Positions 38,401 through 46,436 of a stretch of 64,000 nt of DNA are shown here, piece after piece. The DNA is from UBA11475 sp902486425. Its GTDB lineage: Bacteria > Bacillota > Clostridia > Christensenellales > Borkfalkiaceae. Where the stretch lies: the NCBI GenBank assembly GCA_902486425.1, contig CABTOK010000005.1, positions 62,001-126,000 of the forward strand. The letters run 5' to 3'. Numbering within the stretch: the stretch's first letter is position 1; each line of letters begins with the position of its first letter. A model generated the notes under the pieces. That model worked only from the letters and a program-made list of their open reading frames with translations. It was not told where the DNA came from and did not search any database. The position numbers and the translations under genes are program-made.

Positions 38401-39943
38401 TCTCTATACCACGGCGGCTCCCAAGTTTACCGAAGTAAATCTCGAAAGCCTTAAAAAGTTCGGCGCGGGCGCGTTCGTAAACAACATAAACCTTAAGACG
38501 GTAAATCTCGGAACGGGCATCAAAGAACTTCCGGAATACGCATTCGCGAACTCCGGAGTCGAAACGATCAACCTTTCGAATATAGTAAAACTCGGCGACA
38601 GAGCGTTGTATAACACCGCTCTTACGGACGCAAACGTATCTGAAATCACTGAATTCGGCGCGTACGCTCTTGCGGGAACAAAGATCGTAAACGTAACGCT
38701 CAAAGACGGCGCGATCATAGGCGAAGCAGCCTTCAATAACTGCGGAGAACTCGCTGTCGTTAACAACCTCGGCAAAGCGAAGACGATAGGCGCATACGCT
38801 TTCAGAAATACGGCGATAACCGAAGCAGACCTTACTTCTGCGGAATACGTAGGTGACTTTGCATTCGGCGGCACCGACGTAACGACGGTAAAATTAGGCG
38901 AAAATCTTAAAGAATTGGGCGAAAATCCTTTCTATGGCTGTCGGATCGCAACGTTCGGCAGAGAAAAAGATATAACCTTTACCGACAAGACCGGATTCGA
39001 AGACACTTACGACGTTAACGAAAACGTTAAAGTTATAAACGGCGTTCTTTATCAGGTAGTACCTAACGGTATAAAACTCGTAACCTATCCTGCTGGCAAG
39101 ACGGATAAGAACTTCGTCGTAGCGGACGGCACTGTAAGAATAACCGCGAGAGCGTTTATGAACGCTAAGATCGAAAGTGTAACTCTTCCGAGAGATCTTA
39201 AGTCGATAGGCGACAAAGCTTTCTACGGATGTGAAAATCTTAACGTTGTAACCTTCCTCGGCTATTACGCCCCCGTTCTCGAAGAACAGTATGACGAAAG
39301 TTACGTAACGACGAACAACTATCCTTCCAAAAAGAACGGTACCGACGGCAACGGACTCGAAATAACGTCGTTCTACATCTGGAATATCAAACCCACCAAT
39401 TTCTTCTACGGGGCGAACTTCGTAGACTACGTCGGCAAAGTAAACAAAAACGTGGTAATGGTTAAACCCGTAAACGGACAGAACTACGATACGTTTATAT
39501 TCGGTCAATACTTCAAAACGGTTGTATCGGGCGCGACTGCGATAACCGATCAGACGCTTTCGGTAATAGACGTTATCTCAAAACTTCCGTCTTCGATAAC
39601 CTTAAGCGACGAAGAAGCGGTAGCGGCTGCCCGTAAAGCTTACGACGCTATATCGGGACTCGACCAGAAGAGTCTTGTAACCAATTACAGCAAGCTCACC
39701 GACGCGGAATCTACGATAAACTATCTTAAGAACAGAGATAATCCGACTCCGACGCCCGATCCCGATCCGACTCCCGCGAAGACGGTAAACGCATGGCTTA
39801 TCGTATCTATCGTAACGATAGTTATAATCGTAGTTTTAGGCGCGGCGGCGGTAGTTCTTATCACTACGAAGAAGCTTGTATTTGCCGGTAAAAAAGAAAA
39901 AGTTACCGATAAAGAAGAAAAAACGGACGAAAAAGCCGAATAA
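32420..39943 (+). CDS. Subtilisin-like surface protease fused to LRR_5 array
   Basis: Exported serine protease of 2507 residues (family S8). The signal peptide probably ends at VSA|TEL. A propeptide-like region precedes the catalytic domain, whose triad is intact: Asp230 in VLDTGLDYSH, His306 in HGTHVAG, Ser631 in GTSMAAP, with oxyanion Asn402 in AASND. A PA domain (about 490-580) is inserted before the serine, as in cell-envelope proteinases. Next come Fn3-like regions, two Big_2 Ig-like domains (about 1190-1270 and 1320-1393), LRR_5 units (about 1467-2270), a Pro/Asp linker (TPTPDPDPTP) and a C-terminal membrane helix (about 2457-2482) with a charged tail. There is no LPXTG. GAGG precedes the ATG by 7 bases. 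The downstream Opp genes suggest it feeds peptide uptake. Confidence 0.93.
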   Translation: MTKMKNSAIKFLTAILIVCMTIACSVSGLTVSATELNRYSASGSSSGISYESGSDSQITKITSSVDTGKENYFDKSIVTELPDTVDENQALSVIVSMNTENIYEAYEDRGNGMSVSEYAATSDAKKVSAKVSGEIDKLIRVLKTSGIKYELGEKYDTLLSGFEITIKASDFSKLGNVLGKYSVKLIVGEEYEKAENQVINNEVDIDEATGIFDGSSSGYDGEGVVVAVLDTGLDYSHSAFSVNNFEGAEEYDAITLSNLKGKISKTSAAKTTKGLTAEDVYVSRKVPFQYDYADKDPDVSPINSEHGTHVAGIIAGNDDTITGVAPKAQLAIMKVFSDTQTGAKTSWILAGLEDCVTLGVDVINMSLGTSCGFTREEDKDNVNEIYDRIREAGISLITAASNDYNATMGSTKNGNLGLTSNPDSGTVGSPATYEGALAVASVDGVKTSYLVNDGEIIYFKEASTSNADVKKDFVTDILKTVGGVSEYEFEYVTIPGVGRSSDYIDSDYSGKIVLVKRGTTTFEDKVRIALTEKHASGIIIYNNVSGSISMSVGDDIGAVCSLTQDEGERLAAKKTGKIKISQSQKAGPFMSDFSSWGPTSDLKIKPEITAHGGEILSAVPGGKYEKLSGTSMAAPNQAGATALIRQYVKFSGVFDDVIEKKTESGVTTYNNVKVTDIVNQLMMSNTDIVYNKNGLPYSVRKQGAGLVSIKKSTAPTAYITTYDTEGNAMNKTKLELGDDKEKTGVKTMTFDIHNVTDKAASYDVSAIVMTEGVSETYTSHDEKTVTQDGYLLTGSVTTVTEIKGGTVSGNRVTVSGKGTAQVTVKIELSDADMRYLDKSFANGMYVEGFIQLKAVSDEVDMNVAFLGFYGDWAKAPVFDEEYYDTNKDEINKGLDEREKLMEDAYATRVIGGLYSDYIMTLGTYYFVQDPSATQIAADKDKIALSNQDGESGYTANKIRSISAGLLRNAKEVQISIREEATGKVVWTRTEYNQRKSHSSGSTIYASSIDVEYSALDHDLKNNTKYIVTVSSYIDYGKTADGEIDYSYQDAVNERNTFEFPLYIDFEAPVITGVTYRKEYDRYTKKTNLYADISVYDNHYAMGLQAGQILRTPDNKLTLDTFGKYITPVYSSYNSTSTVTVELTDYIERLKNSVGINGNSVESRPNTFVVSCYDYAMNSAIYEITLPEIEEMTFDESELTLKINETKDLSQFVTVYPEEGWVQTLKFESSKESVAKVVNQTLVGVSEGTAVITAKNMNGDPLATFTVNVTNDGSYSPVEVNKFSLTGYETQWAFHTETSSEREIGVTGGSYSFGDTATLSMYPSERVKATYELDSYFPDNTKVVFSVSNKNIAEVSEDGVITAKKKGSTTVTATVYYNGKRTYNSGRISITVKDPFTITSIYLMSYKGLGGEVTVPSNRGITTIQSFAFSNYEFIDKDLSAGDVIDEEDPYYIKQWFIGDRDEEKTDRITKVIIPEGVKTIESYAFANLTSLTEVVLPSTLEKIGVGAFYGCTALKTVNFDNVKFINEKAFYGCGNLTNPKFTSIVSIGNYSFQDCTLIDTVTLPETAQSLGIGAFSGCSRLGRLAIRAGLVKIGSKAFEKCSSLKKATVNASVISSYAFDGCSALTDMTFGKDVAVIGEYAFRGTGLSEFKIDGANEFITFKDNDRSIVYKYETVGNTKEYNELVVAAPRADLGDVNVDAKIIATGAFSGNISLRSINAPNIENVGNYAFAGCINLVSVKIDAAKTIGDYAFYGCSSLTATPDLKDITSIGSYAFAMTAVKSVTIPNDAVVGDYAFARCYNNNTKEYSLTDVTIGDNATIGEGVFFNGWGGMLEYTSSSITQAYINAYYNKYKEESSTSSSGVKTTYTYYKLNLDRDSSGTIQTIPSVIKNVTIGEGATIGNYAFAAAGNLVSLDLAGGVKIGNYAFANAISLESVDLSGVAELGEYSFAGMNYRDWMIITQSITSGGQEQVISQSLSYAYEKFTEDGVDMVRYLYTTAAPKFTEVNLESLKKFGAGAFVNNINLKTVNLGTGIKELPEYAFANSGVETINLSNIVKLGDRALYNTALTDANVSEITEFGAYALAGTKIVNVTLKDGAIIGEAAFNNCGELAVVNNLGKAKTIGAYAFRNTAITEADLTSAEYVGDFAFGGTDVTTVKLGENLKELGENPFYGCRIATFGREKDITFTDKTGFEDTYDVNENVKVINGVLYQVVPNGIKLVTYPAGKTDKNFVVADGTVRITARAFMNAKIESVTLPRDLKSIGDKAFYGCENLNVVTFLGYYAPVLEEQYDESYVTTNNYPSKKNGTDGNGLEITSFYIWNIKPTNFFYGANFVDYVGKVNKNVVMVKPVNGQNYDTFIFGQYFKTVVSGATAITDQTLSVIDVISKLPSSITLSDEEAVAAARKAYDAISGLDQKSLVTNYSKLTDAESTINYLKNRDNPTPTPDPDPTPAKTVNAWLIVSIVTIVIIVVLGAAAVVLITTKKLVFAGKKEKVTDKEEKTDEKAE

Positions 39944-39967
39944 ACGAAGGCATTTTCGGAGGTAAAA

Positions 39968-41599
39968 ATGAAAAGATTTAAATTAGCGTTAGGCTTATTT
40001 ATAATTTTGGTGATATGCGCCGTAGGTTTTACGGCGTGTAACACTACCGAAATAGACAAGCAGCGCGAAAACGGAAAAATTATAACCGTAACGTACGACA
40101 GTAACGGCGGCAAAATGTTGCAGAGAGACGGCGTTTCTCTTATAGACATGATTGATCCCGACGATTACGCAGCCGATTCCGAAGGGAACATAAGCATCAA
40201 GCTTTTAGATCCCACGGATGCGAGAAGAACGCACGGCAACATGCTTGAAAAGGTTTCGGTAACAAAATCGGGATATTTCCTTGCAGGGTGGTATCAGAAG
40301 AGAACCGTAAAGGTCAACTCCGACAATGAACCGATAGACGATAACGGCAGAGTTCTGAAAGAAAATCTTGACGGAACGTTTAATTACAAAGATCCCAAAA
40401 ACAAGGATGAAGAGAGTATTAACGTAACCCCGGCGTACAATTACGACGATCTGTGGAATTTTAACGAAGACGTTATTACCTACAAAAAGGGCAGCGGCAA
40501 AAAGGATATAACTCTTTACGCCGGCTGGGTTATGAACTTCAAATTCGAGTTCTATACCGTAACCGAAGCGGAAACGACTCTTGCCGCAACCTATTCGTTC
40601 AACTATCTCGACGTAGAAGCGGCGCCCGAAAAGGGAATAGACAAAATAGCCCTTCCGTCGTATACGGATAATAACGGCGAAAGAACTCCCGCAATGAATT
40701 ATTCTTTGAAGAACAATTCGACGACGAATTTCCCGAGTATTCAGGGTAAAACGTTCGAAGCGGCGTATTCCGACGAAGCCTGCACCGAGATGATAACGGG
40801 CGATACCGTTACTCACGGCGGTTCGATGGATTACGAAAAGGGCGCGGGAGTAAATCCGGTAAAGAAAATTTATGCAACATATTCCGAAGGCGAAGTTTAT
40901 AAAATAAAGACCGCAAAGGAACTCGCAAACAATGCGAAGGCTTACGGCTGGTATGAAATCGACGCCGACGAACTCGACTTTACCGAAGTCGTTGACGGAA
41001 ACACCACGCAGATCGCATGGCCGGCGGCGTTCTCTTCGGGAAGCTTCACAGGAAGAATTTATCCCAAAAACAGCTCTTCGACCGTAACGATCAAAAACGT
41101 TTCGGCGGTTCAGAACAGACAAGGTACGGTTGGCGGACTTTTCGGAGAAATAAAAAAATCCGCAAAGATAACGAACGTAACGTTTGAAAATATTTCTTAC
41201 GATATGGCTGCCGGCACCGCAAAATTAGGTTACGGATATTTCGGCGCATTTGCCGGAAACATCGAAAAGGACGCGGAACTTACAAACGTAACCCTTACCG
41301 GCGTAACTCTTCGCATCGGCTTGATAAATTACAATGCGGCGAAGTATAACGTTAATCTGATTGCCAACGGAGATATCTCCAAACTCAATATAACTGGCGG
41401 CGTATCTTCGGCTAAGCTTGAAGTATACGGCAAACACATAGGTTCGGGCGAAGCTTACTACTTCACGGTTAAAATTGCCGAAAGCGGCGAAGAACCCGAT
41501 CCCGCCAAGTACGTAAAAAGAGCTGAAGGCGGCAAGGTAGAGTTTAATACTCAGTTCCAGAAAGAATCGGGAAACAAAGAAGTTTACGAAATTAAGTAA
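39968..41599 (+). CDS. Lipoprotein with InlB-like and GLUG-like regions
   Basis: Predicted lipoprotein of 543 residues, lipobox FTAC with Cys24. An InlB/Flg_new-type region (VTYDSNGGK ... GYFLAGWYQK ... LYAGW) spans about 35-190. Near residues 370-440 there is a beta-helix or GLUG-like pattern (GTVGGLFGEIKKSAKITNV; GYFGAFAGNIEKDAELTNV). GGAGG is 5 bases before the ATG, and only 24 bases separate it from the protease gene, so the two are co-transcribed. It sits between protease and peptide-binding protein and could help hold substrate at the surface, but no function is demonstrated. Confidence 0.8.
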   Translation: MKRFKLALGLFIILVICAVGFTACNTTEIDKQRENGKIITVTYDSNGGKMLQRDGVSLIDMIDPDDYAADSEGNISIKLLDPTDARRTHGNMLEKVSVTKSGYFLAGWYQKRTVKVNSDNEPIDDNGRVLKENLDGTFNYKDPKNKDEESINVTPAYNYDDLWNFNEDVITYKKGSGKKDITLYAGWVMNFKFEFYTVTEAETTLAATYSFNYLDVEAAPEKGIDKIALPSYTDNNGERTPAMNYSLKNNSTTNFPSIQGKTFEAAYSDEACTEMITGDTVTHGGSMDYEKGAGVNPVKKIYATYSEGEVYKIKTAKELANNAKAYGWYEIDADELDFTEVVDGNTTQIAWPAAFSSGSFTGRIYPKNSSSTVTIKNVSAVQNRQGTVGGLFGEIKKSAKITNVTFENISYDMAAGTAKLGYGYFGAFAGNIEKDAELTNVTLTGVTLRIGLINYNAAKYNVNLIANGDISKLNITGGVSSAKLEVYGKHIGSGEAYYFTVKIAESGEEPDPAKYVKRAEGGKVEFNTQFQKESGNKEVYEIK

Positions 41600-41613
41600 A
41601 CGGAGGTAAAAAT

Positions 41614-44286
41614 ATGAAAATAGCTAAAAAGAAACTCACAATCATTATCTGCGCGGTTGTTGCCGCAGTGATAGCGATTGCAGGCGTTGTCGTAGGTGTA
41701 GTAACCTGCGGCAAGGGCAAAAAAGACAGTATCGTAATAATGTCCGAAGAATTAAACGGCTTATTCAATCCTTTCTATGCCACGACCGGCGCGGATCAGG
41801 AAATTATCGGAATGACTCAGATAAGCATGCTTTCTACCGATAAAACCGGCAATCCTACCGTTAAAGAAGCCGACGGTTCCGACAAGGCTACCGTAGTAAA
41901 GGCTTTCGACGTTCAGCAGATTAAAGAAGGCGAAACCGTAAGGAACACCGTTTACACGTTCGTAATCAAAAACGGTCTTAAGTTCTCCGACGGCGTTCCT
42001 CTTACCATGAACGATATTCTGTTCAACTATTACGAATATCTCGATCCCGTTTATACAGGTTCTTCGACGTTATATTCGACCAAGATAGTAGGCCTTTCCA
42101 ACTACAGAACGCAGACCAACAGCCAGGACAGCAGTGCTACCGAAGAACTGATTGCGTCGCAGGCTTCTACCCGTGCGGAAGACAGACTTAAAGAACTCTG
42201 GCAGACAATCTTCATGGAACTCGGCAAACTCGAAGGTTCAACCGATTCTTATAAACTTACTCATGACGAATTCATCGCTAAAATCAACAGCGACGAATAC
42301 ACTCCCACCGACGGTTATAAAGACGCCGTAGCTAACGACGAAGAACAGAAGACTATGACCGACGAAGATTATAAGAAAAAGCTTGTCGAAGACTACGAAC
42401 ACGCTCTCGAAACGTTTATGGACGAACTCGAACTCGACTATAAATCCGCAAAGGACGCGTATGACTTCACTCTCGCTCCTTACAGCGAATGGAGTCAATA
42501 TAAAGATAACGATATATTCAAATTCTTACTTTACGAAGGAACGATTACTCCTAATTACGCAAAGAAAGAAAATTCGTCCGAAGACGACCTTAACAAAATT
42601 ATATCTTTCGACAATCTTGAAGCGCTTCAAAAGTATAAGACCGAAAAGGCGGCTATCCGGAAGGTTTATGACGACAACGTAAGCACAAACCTTCACGTAA
42701 TTCTTACCGGATACGGCACCGCTTCGACTCTTCTTAACGAATACACCGGCGCGGCTACCGATATAATCATCCACAATAACTCGACCGGTTCGGGCGTTGA
42801 CAATATCAGCGGTATCGTTTCGCTCGGTCATACGTCTACCACGACTCAGGTAAAATTAGACGGCGATTACGGCGACGGTAAAACTTACACCGTAGCTCAC
42901 GAACACAACCCCGACGGTACTCCCAAAAACGAAAACGAATACGACGTTTTACAGGTAACCATCGAAGGCGCGGATCCCAAAGCTATTTACAGCTTAGGAC
43001 TTACCATCGCCCCGCATCACTATTACGCTGCGGACGATAACGGCAATATAGTAGAAGGCGCCGAAGTAGACATCGCGAACAACAAGTTCGGCGTAAAGTT
43101 CGCTTCGTCCGACTTCCAGACCAAAGTAATTCAGTCCCGTAAACATCAGGAAGTTCCCGTAGGCGCAGGCGCTTACAAAGCTTCCGACGTAAACAACAGC
43201 GACAATCCTTCCGGCTCCGCTTTCTGGAACAGTAATATAGTTTACTTCAAAGCGAACTATAACTTCATGGGCGGCGCAGAAGAATTCAAACCCAAGACCG
43301 AAAAAATCCGTTATCAGGTAGTATCTTCTGCAAACGCTATAAGCAAACTTACTTCGGGCGAAGTAGACTTCGTAACGCCGCAGTACTCGCAGGACAACGC
43401 AAAGACTTTGAACGACCTTAAAAAGCAGGGTTACGAAACCCTTTCCGCATGGCAGCTCGGCTACGGCTACATCGGTATCAATGCGGGTAAAATCCCCGAC
43501 GTCAACGTAAGAAAAGCTATCATGGCTTCGATGGACACGGCACTCGCGCTTTCTTACTATGAATCCGGTACTGCGATGAACATCAGCTGGCCTATGTCAA
43601 AGGTAAGCTGGGCTTATCCCAAAGCAGACGGCAGCGATATTACTTCGCAGGATATTCCTACGGGAAAGAGCTGGGTACAGTGGGAATCCAAAACAAGAGC
43701 AAAAGAAAAGATCGAAGCGCTTGTTCCCGGCGGTTACAGCGAAAAAATTACTTTCACTATCGCAGGATCTTCTATAACCGAACACCCGACTTATCAGGTA
43801 TTCGCTCAGTCGGCGGAACTTCTTAACAGCTTGGGTTGGAAAGTAGAAGTAAAAGCGGACTCGCAGGCTCTTACAAAGCTCGCTACCGGATCTTTACAGG
43901 TATGGGCAGCGGCATGGGGATCCACGATCGATCCCGATATGTATCAGGTATATCACATCAATTCGAAGGCTACTTCGGTAAACGCATGGGGTTACAGAGA
44001 AATCAAGAACAACAGCACCTCTACTAACGCCTACGAATACAACATTATCAAAAATCAGTTAAGTCCGCTTATCGACGAAGCCCGTACGATGCTCGATCAG
44101 GCAAAGCGTAAAGAACTTTATCAGCAGGCTATGAGTTTGGTACTCGACTTGGCGGTAGAAATGCCCGTATACCAGAGAAAGAACCTTTACGCTTATAACT
44201 CCAAGACCATTACCGGCATCACGCAGGAAGTAAACGAATACACCTCACCTCTCGAAAAGATCTGGGAACTCGAACTCGTAAAATAA
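41614..44286 (+). CDS. Oligopeptide-binding lipoprotein, OppA-like, with large insert
   Basis: Substrate-binding lipoprotein (SBP_bac_5) of the oligopeptide ABC importer. The lipobox is VVTC, and family features include VYTFVIKNGLKFSDGVPLTMNDILFNY-like sequence near residues 110-140, IAPHHYY near 470 and INAGKIPDVNVRKAI near 630. At 890 residues it is far longer than the usual 530-600. The excess is an acidic, largely helical segment at about 165-435, between VGLSNYRTQ and the VLQVTIEGADP strand. GGAGG precedes the ATG 14 bases after the previous stop. The permeases and ATPases follow directly. Confidence 0.9.
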   Translation: MKIAKKKLTIIICAVVAAVIAIAGVVVGVVTCGKGKKDSIVIMSEELNGLFNPFYATTGADQEIIGMTQISMLSTDKTGNPTVKEADGSDKATVVKAFDVQQIKEGETVRNTVYTFVIKNGLKFSDGVPLTMNDILFNYYEYLDPVYTGSSTLYSTKIVGLSNYRTQTNSQDSSATEELIASQASTRAEDRLKELWQTIFMELGKLEGSTDSYKLTHDEFIAKINSDEYTPTDGYKDAVANDEEQKTMTDEDYKKKLVEDYEHALETFMDELELDYKSAKDAYDFTLAPYSEWSQYKDNDIFKFLLYEGTITPNYAKKENSSEDDLNKIISFDNLEALQKYKTEKAAIRKVYDDNVSTNLHVILTGYGTASTLLNEYTGAATDIIIHNNSTGSGVDNISGIVSLGHTSTTTQVKLDGDYGDGKTYTVAHEHNPDGTPKNENEYDVLQVTIEGADPKAIYSLGLTIAPHHYYAADDNGNIVEGAEVDIANNKFGVKFASSDFQTKVIQSRKHQEVPVGAGAYKASDVNNSDNPSGSAFWNSNIVYFKANYNFMGGAEEFKPKTEKIRYQVVSSANAISKLTSGEVDFVTPQYSQDNAKTLNDLKKQGYETLSAWQLGYGYIGINAGKIPDVNVRKAIMASMDTALALSYYESGTAMNISWPMSKVSWAYPKADGSDITSQDIPTGKSWVQWESKTRAKEKIEALVPGGYSEKITFTIAGSSITEHPTYQVFAQSAELLNSLGWKVEVKADSQALTKLATGSLQVWAAAWGSTIDPDMYQVYHINSKATSVNAWGYREIKNNSTSTNAYEYNIIKNQLSPLIDEARTMLDQAKRKELYQQAMSLVLDLAVEMPVYQRKNLYAYNSKTITGITQEVNEYTSPLEKIWELELVK

Positions 44287-44305
44287 TCTAAACTCCGGAG
44301 TAATT

Positions 44306-45322
44306 ATGAGAGCAGCAAGCACATTTAAGTATATATTAAAAAGAATAGTCGTTTCGATCTTTATTTTATTCGGCGTTTCGATTATTCTTTACGCTTTGCT
44401 TCGCTGTATGCCTACCGACTTCGTCGAACAAAGAATACTGGCTTTGAACAAGACGGGCGAAACCGTCAGCCAGGAATTCATCGACCAGTTGTACAAGACA
44501 TATGGTTTAAGCAAAGAAAGAACATTTTCAACAATAGTAGGCGGTTATTTTACCTGGCTCGGAAACGTTTTCAAAGGGAATTTCGGCAACAGCTTCATCA
44601 ACCAGAGACCTGTTATTTCCGAAATCTTCGATCCCGACAGAATGGGTACTTCGTTCTTCGTAGCGGCTATAGCTACGGTTTTCGAATTTTTAATAGCCAT
44701 TCCCTTAGGCATAACCGCGGCAACGCATCAGTATTCGGTACGCGACTACGTCGTTACGGTACTCGTTCTTATAGGTATCTCGCTTCCGTCGTTCTTCTTC
44801 GGAAACTTGCTTAAAGATATCTTCGCCAACAAGCTCGGCTGGTTCCCGCCGTCGGGTATGGGAAACGCCGGTATGAACTACACGCCGCTCCAAAAGGCGA
44901 TGGACTATATGAAGCATATGTTCCTGCCTATTCTGACGGTAGTAATCTTAAGTATCGGCGGACGAATGAGAATGACTCGTACGAACATGCTCGAAGTCAT
45001 GAATTCCGATTACATACGTACCGCAAGGGCGAAAGGTCTTAAAGAAAGCAAAGTTATTTACAAACATGCTTTCAGAAACACCATGATCCCGCTCGTAACG
45101 AGTCTTGCGGGGCTTATTCCGTCGCTCTTCTCGGGCGCGATGATCACCGAACAGGTATTCGACCTTACCGGTATCGGTAACTATGCGTTAAAAGCCATGA
45201 CGCAGGGCGACATCCCGGTCATCATGGTTTACAACATGTTCCTTGCAATATTAAGCGTACTCGGCGTTCTTTTATCCGACCTTATGTACGCGGTAGTCGA
45301 TCCGAGAGTCAAACTCGGTTAA
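44306..45322 (+). CDS. oppB: Oligopeptide ABC permease, OppB/DppB-like
   Basis: A 338-residue inner-membrane permease subunit. The first membrane segment (VVSIFILFGVSIILYALL) and the ALLRCMPTDF motif are typical of OppB/DppB, and the binding-protein-dependent transport loop (EVMNSDYIRTARAKGLKESKVIYKH-type EAA motif) lies near residue 230. It normally pairs with the OppC-type subunit encoded next, 10 bases downstream. CCGGAG lies before the ATG. Confidence 0.92.
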   Translation: MRAASTFKYILKRIVVSIFILFGVSIILYALLRCMPTDFVEQRILALNKTGETVSQEFIDQLYKTYGLSKERTFSTIVGGYFTWLGNVFKGNFGNSFINQRPVISEIFDPDRMGTSFFVAAIATVFEFLIAIPLGITAATHQYSVRDYVVTVLVLIGISLPSFFFGNLLKDIFANKLGWFPPSGMGNAGMNYTPLQKAMDYMKHMFLPILTVVILSIGGRMRMTRTNMLEVMNSDYIRTARAKGLKESKVIYKHAFRNTMIPLVTSLAGLIPSLFSGAMITEQVFDLTGIGNYALKAMTQGDIPVIMVYNMFLAILSVLGVLLSDLMYAVVDPRVKLG

Positions 45323-45332
45323 CGGAGGATTT

Positions 45333-46436
45333 ATGGAAGAATATAATTTAAAATCTAATCCTTCGCAGGGGAACGTTTCGGACGCTGCCGAAGAAGTAAT
45401 AGAAGAAATCAATCAGCCGGCAGACGAAATTATCGAAGACGGAGAAAAGCCGCTCGATAAAAACATAAAACTCATGTCTCCGACGAGAATGGTCTTAAGA
45501 AGATTTTTCAGATCGAAGCTTTCCGTCGCCGGTCTCGTAATGCTTATTGTGTTATTTGCGTTTTGCTGGCTCGGTCCGGCGTTTTACAGAACGTGGGACG
45601 AAGACGATTACGATCGTACGGGTAAAATCGAATACTCCGCTCCTTACGAATGCGAGGTGGACGGAGTTAAAATAACCCAGATAGTTATCACCGATAACGG
45701 TATCAACAAACTCGCTCCGCCGTCTGCCAGCCATCCGCTCGGCACCGACGAAAAAGGTATGGATATTCTTGCAAGACTTATGAAGGGCGGAAGAAGATCG
45801 CTTACGATAAGCTTTTTGGCGGTATTCATGATATCGGCGATAGGTATAATTCTCGGCGGTATCGCAGGGTATTACGGCGGAATAGTAGACAGCATCATCA
45901 TGAGACTGTGCGATATTTTAATGTGTCTGCCGACCTTGCCGCTGATGCTTATAATAGGTACGGTACTCGATGCGAACAACGTTCCGTCGCAGTATTACAT
46001 ATACCTTTTGATGACGATACTGGCGTTCTTCTCATGGACGGGCATGGCCAGACTTGTCCGCGGTCAGATTCTGTTCTTAAGAGAGCAGGAATATATGGTT
46101 GCGGCGGAAGCCATGGGCTTCTCCACGGGAAGAAAGATCTTCAAACACCTTATACCCAACGTACTCCCGCAGATACTCGTTACCATGACATTGTCTCTGG
46201 GCAGTATGATTTTGTACGAATCCACACTTTCGTACCTCAATCTCGGCGTAAGAGTTCCTCTTTCGTCCTGGGGTACCATGGTTCAGATAATTTCTACCGA
46301 AGCCGGCGCGTCCATACTTAAAAACAACTTTAACGTATGGGGACCTCCGGGAATCTGCATTATTATCGCGGTACTCGGTTTCAACTTCATAGGCGACGGT
46401 TTGCGCGATGCGCTCGATCCTAAACAAAGGAGATAA
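45333..46436 (+). CDS. oppC: Oligopeptide ABC permease, OppC/DppC-like
   Basis: A 367-residue permease subunit. An N-terminal acidic cytosolic extension of about 55 residues precedes the OppC N-terminal segment (RRFFRSKLSVAGLVML). Next come HPLGTDEKGMDILARLMKGGRRSL, typical of OppC/DppC, and an EAA loop (YMVAAEAMGFSTGRKIFKHLIPN). GGAGG precedes the ATG. The stop overlaps the next gene's first ATG (TAATG). Works with OppB as the channel dimer. Confidence 0.92.
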   Translation: MEEYNLKSNPSQGNVSDAAEEVIEEINQPADEIIEDGEKPLDKNIKLMSPTRMVLRRFFRSKLSVAGLVMLIVLFAFCWLGPAFYRTWDEDDYDRTGKIEYSAPYECEVDGVKITQIVITDNGINKLAPPSASHPLGTDEKGMDILARLMKGGRRSLTISFLAVFMISAIGIILGGIAGYYGGIVDSIIMRLCDILMCLPTLPLMLIIGTVLDANNVPSQYYIYLLMTILAFFSWTGMARLVRGQILFLREQEYMVAAEAMGFSTGRKIFKHLIPNVLPQILVTMTLSLGSMILYESTLSYLNLGVRVPLSSWGTMVQIISTEAGASILKNNFNVWGPPGICIIIAVLGFNFIGDGLRDALDPKQRR

